Shown piece after piece: positions 6,287-11,476 of a stretch of DNA of 11,476 nt (the first letter of the stretch is position 1; each line of letters starts with the position of its first letter). The stretch is from Candidatus Izemoplasma sp. (lineage in GTDB: Bacteria > Bacillota_I > Bacilli_A > Izemoplasmatales > Izemoplasmataceae): contig SLFZ01000027.1 in NCBI GenBank assembly GCA_007123975.1, positions 1-11,476 on the forward strand, in the 5' to 3' direction. Both the position numbers and the translations under genes were made by a program. The notes beneath the pieces were generated by a model. That model made no database searches and was not told the origin of the DNA. It was given only the letters and a program-made list of their open reading frames with translations.

Positions 6287-7555
6287 GTGGACGCATACAA
6301 AGTCAAACGCGAGGTGCTCTGCATCGACTTAAAAAGTTTTTTTGCCTCGGTTGAATGCGCGATGCGCGGGCTTGATCCGTTTAAAACACCGCTGATTGTG
6401 GCCGACGAAGGCCGCGGTGGCGGGTCGATTGTGCTCGCCGTGTCGCCCTATTTAAAAAGTCGTGGGATGCCCTCACGCTGCCGGCTTTTTGAAGTCGGCG
6501 ACACCAGCGGCATGATTGTCGCGCGGCCCCGAATGCGTGCCTATGTCGACGTGGCAATTCAAGTCATCGACATCTACTTGCGGTTCGTCGCCGAAGAAGA
6601 CCTGCACGTTTACAGCATCGATGAAGCCTTTTTGGACGTGACCGATTACCTCGGCTATTACGGCACCGACGCCGAGACCTTGGCGCGCCGCATCGTCCGC
6701 GCAGTGCATGAAGAAACTGGCGTGCCCGCAAGCTGTGGCATCGGTGATAATATGTTGCTGTCGAAGCTTGCGCTTGACCTTTTCAGCAAACAAGCGAAAG
6801 ACGGGTTTGCCTCATTGCGATACGGCGACGTCGAGTCAAAGCTCTGGCCAATTCGTCCCTTATCGAAAATTTGGGGCATCGGTGCGCGCATGCAGCGGCG
6901 GCTTGAAGCGATGAACCTCTATACTTTAGGCGACATCGCGCGCGCCGACAGAACGTTTTTACACAAGCGCTTTGGCGTGCTTGGGGATGAGCTGTATTTC
7001 CACGCCCATGGCGTCGATGCTTCGCGCATTCGCGACAAACACCGAGACCTCGCCCCAATGAAGAGCGTCGGGCTTGGGCAGACGTTGTTTCGCGATTACG
7101 ACATCGTCGACATCGATCAGATTTTTATCGAAATGTGCGATGAGGTCGCCGAGCGCCTCCGCTTTGTCGGCAAGCAGGCACGGACGGTGCACCTTGGCAT
7201 CGGTTACAGCAAAGCCGTGCGCGGTGGGTTTTCTCGTCAGCGGACGCTGGCAAGCGCCACCGACGACAACGACGCCTTGCTTGAGGCGGTGCGTGCGCTC
7301 TTCGACGAACACGGCGACGACGCGCCCATCCGCCAGGTGTTCATTCGAGCAACCCAATTGGTCGACGCCGCCGTTGGCGTCCAGACAACGCTTTTTGAGC
7401 ACCCCATGCGCACGACATCACGAGACCGTCTATGGCGAACCGTGGACGATGTTCGGCGGCGATTTGGAAAAAATGCGCTCGCAAGGTTGTCGAGTTACCA
7501 AGAGGCCGGCACCTTCTTAGAACGCAGCGGATTGATTGGTGGTCACCGTGAGTAG
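6287..7555 (+). CDS. Y-family translesion DNA polymerase (UvrX/YqjW, PolY2-like)
   Basis: Error-prone polymerase that copies past damaged bases. The 422-residue protein has the palm metal ligands D14 of CIDLKSFFAS and D112/E113 of YSIDEAFLDVT, the steric-gate-region residues FFASVE, and the helix-hairpin-helix segment around WGIGARMQRRLEAM (about 195-208). A little-finger domain follows. QTTLF at 366-370 fits the QxxLF-type beta-clamp binding motif. The overall pattern and its YolD-like partner place it with B. subtilis YqjW/UvrX rather than DinB/PolIV (YqjH). The start is GTG 6287 with GAGGGGG (6272-6278) eight bases upstream. It is followed by an 8-base overlap with the YolD-like gene. SOS control is expected from relatives, but no canonical LexA box is seen, and an inverted repeat occupies the promoter instead. 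Confidence 0.92.
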   Translation: MDAYKVKREVLCIDLKSFFASVECAMRGLDPFKTPLIVADEGRGGGSIVLAVSPYLKSRGMPSRCRLFEVGDTSGMIVARPRMRAYVDVAIQVIDIYLRFVAEEDLHVYSIDEAFLDVTDYLGYYGTDAETLARRIVRAVHEETGVPASCGIGDNMLLSKLALDLFSKQAKDGFASLRYGDVESKLWPIRPLSKIWGIGARMQRRLEAMNLYTLGDIARADRTFLHKRFGVLGDELYFHAHGVDASRIRDKHRDLAPMKSVGLGQTLFRDYDIVDIDQIFIEMCDEVAERLRFVGKQARTVHLGIGYSKAVRGGFSRQRTLASATDDNDALLEAVRALFDEHGDDAPIRQVFIRATQLVDAAVGVQTTLFEHPMRTTSRDRLWRTVDDVRRRFGKNALARLSSYQEAGTFLERSGLIGGHRE

Positions 7556-7871
7556 CGCCGTCTATCACGATCGAAAAATGCTCAAGTGGTTGCCTTTTCA
7601 GTCGCTTCCCGAACAGGGTAAAAGCATGCGCAGGCTTCGAGAGAAGCGGGAGTTAAGGCCTAAACCTACGTTGAGCGCAGACCGCCTTGAAGCCTTGCAG
7701 CGGGCGCTTGAAGCGGCGTTAGAAAGCGGCGCCTCATTGAGCCTTATCGTGCATGAGTCGGGTCGCGAAAGGGTTGTAAAAGGGACGGTGTCCGATGCCG
7801 ATTTCACCGCGCGTCGACTGCGCGTGGGAATGGAATGGGTGAACGCCGACGATGTCATTGATGCAATCTAG
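7548..7871 (+). CDS. YolD-like protein
   Basis: A small protein of 107 residues from GTG 7548. It matches the YolD family pattern: DRKMLKWLPFQSLPEQ near the N-terminus (compare RG-I-KW-PF-SLPEQ of YolD/YqjX), an SxDxLEAL helix in the middle, and a C-terminal WVNADDVIDAI that matches the family ending. In Bacilli, YolD-like genes lie directly behind YqjW/UvrX polymerases and have been proposed to act like UmuD, although sequence similarity to UmuD is absent. The GTG overlaps the polymerase stop by 8 bases, and GGTGGT just upstream is a weak ribosome site, so coupling is likely. A TTG at 7536 is an alternative start. It has no LexA-like cleavage site or Ser-Lys protease residues that I can recognise. 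Confidence 0.85.
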   Translation: MSSAVYHDRKMLKWLPFQSLPEQGKSMRRLREKRELRPKPTLSADRLEALQRALEAALESGASLSLIVHESGRERVVKGTVSDADFTARRLRVGMEWVNADDVIDAI

Positions 7872-7872
7872 G

Positions 7873-7901
7873 TTTTCATCTTCGACTTTCCGCGCTATAA
7901 T
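7873..7901 (+). promoter_or_regulatory. Near-consensus promoter without an assigned gene
   Basis: A perfect -10 TATAAT at 7896-7901 lies 17 bases after TTTTCA (4/6 to TTGACA) at 7873-7878. It points rightward into a convergent gap just after the YolD-like gene. The predicted RNA start near 7907 is only a few bases from two competing hairpins, and transcription would run antisense to the acetyltransferase gene. Confidence 0.5.
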
Positions 7902-7905
7902 GGTA

Positions 7906-7934
7906 GTGACCCACAAAAAAAACGACCGGGTCAC
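7906..7934 (+). repeat. Inverted repeat competing with the terminator hairpin
   Basis: GTGACCC (7906-7912) is the exact complement of GGGTCAC (7928-7934). The right arm shares bases with the 10-bp hairpin at 7921-7943, so in a rightward RNA the two folds exclude each other. Confidence 0.65.
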
Positions 7935-7943
7935 CCGGTCGTT
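7913..7943 (-). terminator. Terminator of the leftward acetyltransferase gene
   Basis: A perfect 10-bp stem, AACGACCGGG / CCCGGTCGTT, with loop TCA is followed on the minus strand by a run of eight T. On the plus strand the stem is followed by a short TTTCC, so rightward termination for the YolD-like gene would be weaker. Confidence 0.9.
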
Positions 7944-7946
7944 TCC

Positions 7947-8225
7947 TTAGTGTTTGACGTCGTCGTAGGCGTCATAACGCTCAAACGCACGCACCACGTA
8001 CGAGCAGGTCGGCTCGATTTTCCAGCCTTCCTTCCGCGCGTGATCGGCGAGGCGGTCGAGCAGTTCGCGGGCGACATTTTGCCCGCGCAACGAGGGATCG
8101 ACATAGGTTGAATTGGCAATGATGACGTCATCGCTTTTCACTTTGTACTTAATGATGGCGATGGCGGTTGATTCATCATCGCCAATGTAAAAACATTGGT
8201 TCCCTTGTTTGATTTCCTTGTCCAT
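7947..8225 (-). CDS. Small GNAT-fold N-acetyltransferase (YjdJ-like, PF14542 type)
   Basis: A 92-residue acyl-CoA N-acyltransferase of the minimal GNAT type. It has the acetyl-CoA pyrophosphate loop RGQNVARELL (47-56), preceded by the strand TYVDPSL. The family-typical IEPTCSYVVRAFER block with C74 is near the C-terminus. Proteins of this type lack the N-terminal strands of full GNAT enzymes; their substrate is unknown and I do not infer one. On the minus strand AGGTGA lies seven bases before ATG, and a -35 TTGTCG (8276-8271) and -10 TATAAT (8253-8248) with 17-base spacing drive it. It is the only leftward gene in the window. Confidence 0.88.
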   Translation of the reverse strand: MDKEIKQGNQCFYIGDDESTAIAIIKYKVKSDDVIIANSTYVDPSLRGQNVARELLDRLADHARKEGWKIEPTCSYVVRAFERYDAYDDVKH

Positions 8226-8247
8226 TCGTGCATCACCTCACATGTTT

Positions 8248-8276
8248 ATTATACGTGTTCGTCGCCTCAGCGACAA
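8248..8276 (-). promoter_or_regulatory. Promoter of the leftward acetyltransferase gene
   Basis: Read on the minus strand: -35 TTGTCG at 8276-8271, 17 bases, then a perfect -10 TATAAT at 8253-8248. A 5-bp inverted repeat GTCGC-CTCA-GCGAC (8261-8274) overlaps the -35 and could be an operator. On the plus strand TATTAT (8247-8252) overlaps this -10 and might serve the divergent sensor gene, but it has no convincing -35. Confidence 0.7.
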
Positions 8277-8303
8277 ACCATACACACCGAAAGGGGTTTT
8301 CCC

Positions 8304-9632
8304 ATGGCCATTTTCTCAACCGCCGGCGTCGTGCTTTTAAGCGTCCATGATCGCATCATCGCCGGCGTTGTCTTTGCGATAAGCGTCACCGCCATTATTG
8401 TGCTGTTGCATTTGCTTGTGAAAGCGCGCAAGCGCATCGCAGCACAAGATGAGGAGCGGCTGCGGTTGACCGACAGTTTCTCCCTTCGCGATGCGTTCAT
8501 CAACGCGAGCGATGACTTGATTTACTTGAAAGACGAAACGTTGCGCTATGTCATTGTCAACGATGCCTTAGCCAAACACATCGACATGGCACCACACGAC
8601 CTCATCGGCGTCGACGACTTCGCCATCACCGACACCGCCCGCGCCGATTGGCGGCGCGAGACCGATCTAGAGGTGCTTGAAGGAAAACGCCGCGTGCACC
8701 GAATCGTGCGTTTTGATGGTGAGGTGTATACCATTAATAAGTTCCCGGTCTCACTCCCCGATGGCACCACCGGCGTTGGCGCCATCATTCGAGACATCAC
8801 CGAAGAAGAGCGTCTCCGTGCCGAAAACATCAAAATTGAGAAGCGACAGAAGCGTTTGCTTGATGTGATCCAGCAAACCGAGAAAGAAGGAAAAGTTCCT
8901 TACCAACTAGTGCTTGAAAGCGCGCTCGATCTCACCGACAGCACGGGCGGTTTCATTCTTTTAGCACAGGGCAACCGGTATGCCCACGTCGCCTCAAAAG
9001 GCTGCGATAAAACCAGCGAGTGCAAAACCGTCTTTGAGGCGATGCTTGAAGATGAACCCATAAAGCGGCTTCTTTTGGATAAAAAGCAGGTTGTTTTTGA
9101 CAACCGCCCCGACTTGAGTCACGCCGCGATGCCCATTACACGGTTTTTGGCGATGCCGCTTTTGGTCTCCGAACGCGTCTATGCGGTGGTGGTGCTGATA
9201 AACAAGCCAAACGATTACACGCGCGCCGATCAGCGTCAGTTGACGCTTCTCATACGGGGCGCCGGTGGCACCATCGAGCGAGAACGGATGCTTGCGATGT
9301 TCGCTCGACAGCGTGCCTACGCTTTCAAAACCTTCGACAATGTGCGAGACGGCATCGTGTCAATACGCGCCGACCGCACCTTGGGTTACCTCAACCAAAC
9401 TGCTGAATCGCTGCTTAACGTATCGTCTAAAGACGTCCTTGGTAAGCCCTGGCAAACGCATATTCGCGTCGAAGACGCGAGCACCATCGAGGGTTTTCTC
9501 AAAGACCCAACGCCTGAGTGGTCCCTAAAAACCACCCTCAACTTCGAGAAGAAAACGGTGCCGTGCACGGCCCATTCTGTACACAATAGCGACGACGACT
9601 TTGTTGGCATCACCCTGATTATCAACGCGTAA
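8304..9632 (+). CDS. Membrane-anchored PAS-GAF-PAS sensor protein without output domain
   Basis: The 442-residue protein has a single N-terminal membrane helix (about 17-38) followed by RKR and a short charged linker. A PAS domain follows (about 58-170; SLRDAFINASDDLIYLKDE to GAIIRDITEEERLRAE, the classic PAS C-cap). Next comes a GAF-like domain (about 185-325; LVLESALDLTDSTGGFILL, then LAMPLLVSERVYAVVVLINK). A second PAS domain ends the protein (about 340-441; AFKTFDNVRDGIVSIRADRTLGYLNQTAESLL). There is no HisKA/HATPase, GGDEF, EAL, HTH or methyl-accepting region: the stop falls right in the terminator. It presumably signals through a partner or by complex formation; ligand and partner are unknown. 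ATG 8304 is chosen because AAAGGGG (8290-8296) sits seven bases upstream and the membrane helix begins shortly after. Confidence 0.85.
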   Translation: MAIFSTAGVVLLSVHDRIIAGVVFAISVTAIIVLLHLLVKARKRIAAQDEERLRLTDSFSLRDAFINASDDLIYLKDETLRYVIVNDALAKHIDMAPHDLIGVDDFAITDTARADWRRETDLEVLEGKRRVHRIVRFDGEVYTINKFPVSLPDGTTGVGAIIRDITEEERLRAENIKIEKRQKRLLDVIQQTEKEGKVPYQLVLESALDLTDSTGGFILLAQGNRYAHVASKGCDKTSECKTVFEAMLEDEPIKRLLLDKKQVVFDNRPDLSHAAMPITRFLAMPLLVSERVYAVVVLINKPNDYTRADQRQLTLLIRGAGGTIERERMLAMFARQRAYAFKTFDNVRDGIVSIRADRTLGYLNQTAESLLNVSSKDVLGKPWQTHIRVEDASTIEGFLKDPTPEWSLKTTLNFEKKTVPCTAHSVHNSDDDFVGITLIINA

Positions 9633-9657
9633 CCTCGCCTTGGCGAGGTTTTTCTTT
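9631..9657 (+). terminator. Terminator of the sensor gene, overlapping its stop codon
   Basis: The arms AACCTCGCC and GGCGAGGTT form a 9-bp stem around TT (or 7 bp around a 4-base loop), followed by TTTCTTT. The first arm starts inside the TAA stop codon. Confidence 0.9.
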
Positions 9658-9665
9658 GGTAGGGA

Positions 9666-9694
9666 TTGACGTATTCCATATTTGTTATTATTAT
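9666..9694 (+). promoter_or_regulatory. Promoter of the perR-peroxiredoxin operon
   Basis: A -35 TTGACG (5/6) at 9666-9671, 17 bases, and a -10 TATTAT (5/6) at 9689-9694. The predicted start of transcription is near 9701, inside the Per-box-like operator. Confidence 0.8.
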
Positions 9695-9697
9695 ATA

Positions 9698-9714
9698 TTT
9701 GTAATGATTACATT
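9698..9714. promoter_or_regulatory. Per-box-like operator
   Basis: TGTAATGATTACA (9700-9712) is a perfect 6-1-6 inverted repeat and fits the Per box core TAATnATTA of the TTATAATnATTATAA consensus. It covers the predicted transcription start of perR, a good place for autorepression. The same core is shared by Fur-family boxes in general. Confidence 0.75.
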
Positions 9715-9731
9715 TTTATGGAGGATTGTTT

Positions 9732-10133
9732 ATGGAGCGCGTGCAAACCCTGCTTCGAAACCACGACATTCGGCCATCCTACACCCGGATGGCAATCTAT
9801 CGGTACTTGGATGAAAACAGAAACCACCCGACGGTAGAGGCGATTCATGAGGCGCTCTCAGCGTCGCTCCCAACGCTATCGAAGACCACGGTCTACAACA
9901 CTTTGCATCTTTTCATCCGGCACCATCTCGTCAAAGAAATTGATCTCCAAGACCACAAACGATACGACATCGTCCAAGAGCCACATGCCCATTTTAAATG
10001 CGATGTGTGCGACACGCTCTACGACATCGACATCGTCCCACCTAATGCACCTACGCACGACGATATCGTCGACGTGCGCGATGTTCAACTGGTCTACCAC
10101 GGAACATGCAAACGCTGCCAACAAGCCGTTTAA
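9732..10133 (+). CDS. perR: Peroxide-responsive Fur-family repressor PerR
   Basis: Metal-dependent repressor of peroxide-stress genes. The 133-residue protein has an N-terminal winged helix (recognition region SKTTVYNTLHLF, about 50-61) and a C-terminal metal-binding dimer domain. The two structural-zinc pairs are C90xxC93 and C126xxC129. The regulatory-metal set of B. subtilis PerR (H37, D85, H91, H93, D104) maps with matching spacing onto H32, D79, H85, H87 and D98. Keeping Asp at the D85 position argues for PerR rather than Fur or Zur. ATG 9732 is chosen over TTG 9726 because GGAGG (9720-9724) is seven bases upstream. A Per-box-like palindrome overlaps its transcription start. The peroxiredoxin gene follows after 28 bases, a natural target and operon partner. 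Confidence 0.92.
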   Translation: MERVQTLLRNHDIRPSYTRMAIYRYLDENRNHPTVEAIHEALSASLPTLSKTTVYNTLHLFIRHHLVKEIDLQDHKRYDIVQEPHAHFKCDVCDTLYDIDIVPPNAPTHDDIVDVRDVQLVYHGTCKRCQQAV

Positions 10134-10138
10134 ACGGC
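10125..10138. repeat. Perfect 14-bp palindrome at the perR stop codon
   Basis: GCCGTTTAAACGGC is self-complementary and spans the TAA stop of perR. In mRNA it can form a 5-bp stem with a TTAA loop between perR and the peroxiredoxin gene. There is no T-run, so it is not a terminator. Confidence 0.85.
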
Positions 10139-10161
10139 ATAACATAAGGAGGAAAAACAGA

Positions 10162-10857
10162 ATGGAAGAGCAATCTCGAAACGAAGAAAAAGTCTACACC
10201 ATGCCACTGATTGGCGATGACGCCCCGGCGTTCACCGCGGTCACGACACAAGGGAAAATCACGTTCCCAGATGACTACAAGGGAAAATGGGTAATTCTCT
10301 TTTCCCATCCGGCGGACTTCACGCCCGTGTGCACCACGGAGTTCATGACGTTTGCCAAAATGCATGAGGAGTTCAAAGCATTGAACACCGAGCTTATCGG
10401 ATTGAGCGTCGATTCCTTGTATGCCCACATCGCATGGCTTCGCACCATCAAAGAAAAAATCAATTTTAAGGGCATGAAAAACATGGAAGTCACCTTCCCG
10501 CTTATCGAAGACATCACGATGGATGTGGCGAAAAAGTTCGGCATGATTCAACCGAATCAGTCGAACACGCAAGCGGTACGCGCGGTGTTCATCATTGATC
10601 CCGAAAGCAAAGTGCGCACAATCCTTTACTACCCACTCTCAACGGGACGCAATTTTGATGAGCTTAAACGCATCATTCAAGCGCTACAAAAAACCGACAG
10701 CGAAGGGGTCGCAACACCAGCCGACTGGCGCCCCGGGGATGATGTCATTGTCCCACCCGCCGGATCATGTGGCGCAGCAGAAGCACGCGTGCAAGGTTCC
10801 GACGAGGTTGATTACTGTCTCGATTGGTTTATGTGCCTTCGTAAAGATAAACAGTAA
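10162..10857 (+). CDS. Peroxiredoxin, Prx6-type with three C-terminal cysteines
   Basis: Thiol peroxidase reducing hydrogen peroxide and organic peroxides in the cytoplasm. The 231-residue protein has the active-site motif SHPADFTPVCTTEF with peroxidatic C57 and T54, and the catalytic arginine R140 in AVRAVFIID. The long C-terminal arm (PADWRPGDDVIVPPAG) is typical of the Prx6 subfamily rather than AhpC/Prx1. Cysteines C203, C219 and C225 follow. The CLDWFMC pair (C219, C225; C-x5-C) resembles the resolving pair of archaeal Prx6-type thioredoxin peroxidases, so a 2-Cys cycle is likely rather than the 1-Cys mode of mammalian Prx6. AAGGAGG at 10146-10152 gives a strong ribosome site. It shares the perR promoter, so PerR probably controls it. 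Confidence 0.93.
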   Translation: MEEQSRNEEKVYTMPLIGDDAPAFTAVTTQGKITFPDDYKGKWVILFSHPADFTPVCTTEFMTFAKMHEEFKALNTELIGLSVDSLYAHIAWLRTIKEKINFKGMKNMEVTFPLIEDITMDVAKKFGMIQPNQSNTQAVRAVFIIDPESKVRTILYYPLSTGRNFDELKRIIQALQKTDSEGVATPADWRPGDDVIVPPAGSCGAAEARVQGSDEVDYCLDWFMCLRKDKQ

Positions 10858-10866
10858 TCGCTTTTC

Positions 10867-10894
10867 AGACGGTTTCTTCTGAAACCGTCTTTTT
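10867..10894 (+). terminator. Terminator of the perR-peroxiredoxin operon
   Basis: A perfect 10-bp stem, AGACGGTTTC / GAAACCGTCT, with a TTCT loop is followed by TTTT. It begins ten bases after the peroxiredoxin stop codon. Confidence 0.93.
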
Positions 10895-10901
10895 CATGCG
10901 T

Positions 10902-10938
10902 TTTTCGCTTTGAAACGGCAAAAACCGTTTTCGAAAAC
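10902..10938. repeat. Nested inverted repeats upstream of the oxoamine synthase promoter
   Basis: AAACGG (10913-10918) pairs with CCGTTT (10925-10930), and outside it TTTTCG (10902-10907) pairs with CGAAAA (10932-10937). The right side also contains a perfect 12-bp palindrome GTTTTCGAAAAC (10927-10938) lying where the -35 would be. No T-run follows, so this looks like a protein-binding region rather than a terminator. Confidence 0.65.
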
Positions 10939-10948
10939 AGGCCTATCG

Positions 10949-10957
10949 TGCTATAAT
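10949..10957 (+). promoter_or_regulatory. Extended -10 promoter of the oxoamine synthase gene
   Basis: TGCTATAAT is a perfect extended -10 (TGnTATAAT). The expected -35 position (10929-10934, TTTCGA) is poor and lies inside the 12-bp palindrome. Transcription would start near 10964, about 28 bases before the ATG. Confidence 0.75.
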
Positions 10958-10991
10958 ATTTTATACGACCGGACAACACTGGAGGGTGACC

Positions 10992-11476
10992 ATGGACATA
11001 TTTCAGAAATGTTATGACTTTAAGACCGTCAAGGAAGCCAAAGCACTTGGGATTTATCCGTACTTTCACGCACTAGAATCAAAGCAAGACATCGAAGTGC
11101 AGATGGAAGGGTTCCGGAAGATCATGATCGGTTCGAACAACTACCTAGGGCTTACCGGTGATGAGCGCGTCATCGAGGCTTCGCTTGAAGCAACGAAAGT
11201 GTTTGGAAGCGGCGTGTCGGGCTCGCGGTTCCTCAACGGAACCTTGGAGTTGCACCTTGAACTCGAGCGAGACCTCGCCGATTTTCTCAATAAAGAGGGC
11301 TGCATGGTGTTTTCAACCGGCTACCAAAGCAACCTCGGCATCATCGCCGCCATCGCGCAGCGTCGCGACATCATTTTCTGCGACCGCGAAAACCATGCCA
11401 GCATCTACGATGCGACGCGCCTTAGTTTCGCCGACATGGTGCGCTACAAACACAACGACATGGAAGACTTGGAAAA
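10992..11476 (+). CDS. Alpha-oxoamine synthase, serine palmitoyltransferase-like (3' end outside window)
   Basis: A PLP-dependent fold-type I enzyme joining an acyl-CoA to an amino acid. About 161 N-terminal residues are visible out of a usual length near 400. AKALGIYPYFHALES near residues 16-30, GSNNYLGLTG (about 46-55), GSGVSGSRFLNGTLELH (about 71-87) and VFSTGYQSNLG follow the bacterial serine palmitoyltransferase pattern. HASIYDATRLS, the segment after the PLP-stacking region, is also present. BioF, 2-amino-3-ketobutyrate ligase and ALAS have different residues at FLNGTLxLH, so condensation of serine with palmitoyl-CoA is the best guess. The PLP lysine lies downstream, outside the window. 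GGAGGG (10981-10986) sets the ATG 10992 start. BioF-like or autoinducer-synthase (CqsA-like) activity remains possible until the C-terminal half is seen. Confidence 0.82.
   Translation, partial: MDIFQKCYDFKTVKEAKALGIYPYFHALESKQDIEVQMEGFRKIMIGSNNYLGLTGDERVIEASLEATKVFGSGVSGSRFLNGTLELHLELERDLADFLNKEGCMVFSTGYQSNLGIIAAIAQRRDIIFCDRENHASIYDATRLSFADMVRYKHNDMEDLE

Noticed and set aside
6200..6290. LexA/DinR box upstream of the Y-family polymerase
   Set aside because: I looked for CGAAC-N4-GTTCG-like sequence and found none; only the unrelated inverted repeat is present.
7890..7945. tRNA or riboswitch in the convergent gap
   Set aside because: The length is too short and no cloverleaf or known aptamer core can be drawn; only the two hairpins are supported.
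9600..9660. Frameshift that would restore an output domain to the PAS-GAF-PAS protein
   Set aside because: The stop lies at a strong terminator and the downstream 70 bases are promoter and operator for perR, so there is no room for lost coding sequence.
9847..10161. Longer N-terminus for the peroxiredoxin, reading in from inside perR
   Set aside because: The extension is Ser/Thr/Arg-rich out-of-frame perR sequence, while ATG 10162 has a strong AAGGAGG and fits the family start.
10051..10572. Leftward open frame of about 170 residues across perR and the peroxiredoxin
   Set aside because: It covers two clear genes and their intergenic ribosome site; no independent evidence of coding.
10951..10965. 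Per box at the oxoamine synthase promoter (TATAATATTTTATA)
   Set aside because: Only the left half matches the Per consensus; the right half has several mismatches, and the TATAAT is better explained as an extended -10.

Overview
The window reads as a chromosomal segment of a bacterium related to Bacillota (Bacilli or a neighbouring wall-less or deep-branching group). Evidence is gene content and order: aspS followed by a TcdA/YrvM-type gene, lspA followed by an RluD/YlyB-type gene, a YlbL-like anchored Lon-type protease, a PerR repressor with all its metal ligands, a YqjW/UvrX-type polymerase followed by a YolD-like gene, strong GGAGG-type ribosome binding sites and hairpin-plus-T-run terminators. 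TGA is used as a stop (aspS, tcdA and others), so this is not a genome that reads UGA as Trp. The coding DNA is visibly GC-rich while promoters are AT-rich. The species cannot be named from the sequence.

Region 1 (1-6199) is one long rightward transcription unit: aspS (3' part), tcdA, msrA, dCMP deaminase, membrane-anchored Lon-like protease, small membrane protein, lspA, RluA/RluD-family pseudouridine synthase and a zinc-dependent phospholipase C-like protein, closed by a clean terminator. Most neighbours overlap by 4 or 8 bases or sit within about 12 bases, so they are probably co-transcribed and translationally coupled. The genes serve translation and RNA modification, nucleotide supply, protein repair, and envelope protein processing.

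Region 2 (6200-7946) holds a Y-family translesion polymerase and a coupled YolD-like gene, with a long inverted repeat around the polymerase promoter. The short gap that follows contains a near-consensus promoter with no obvious gene, plus two mutually exclusive hairpins.

Region 3 (7947-9657) has a small leftward GNAT acetyltransferase and a divergent rightward membrane-anchored PAS-GAF-PAS sensor protein that ends at a terminator without any recognisable output domain.

Region 4 (9666-10894) is a peroxide-stress operon: perR with a Per-box-like operator at its transcription start, then a three-cysteine Prx6-type peroxiredoxin and a terminator.

Region 5 (10895-11476) begins a PLP-dependent alpha-oxoamine synthase whose N-terminal part looks most like serine palmitoyltransferase, the first enzyme of sphingolipid synthesis. 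It has an extended -10 promoter with a perfect palindrome where the -35 would be, and it runs off the window.

No rRNA, tRNA, CRISPR array, transposase or prophage gene was seen. The best candidates for new biology are the control elements around the polymerase and serine palmitoyltransferase-like genes, the output-less sensor, and the orphan promoter at 7896. None of these proves a new system.
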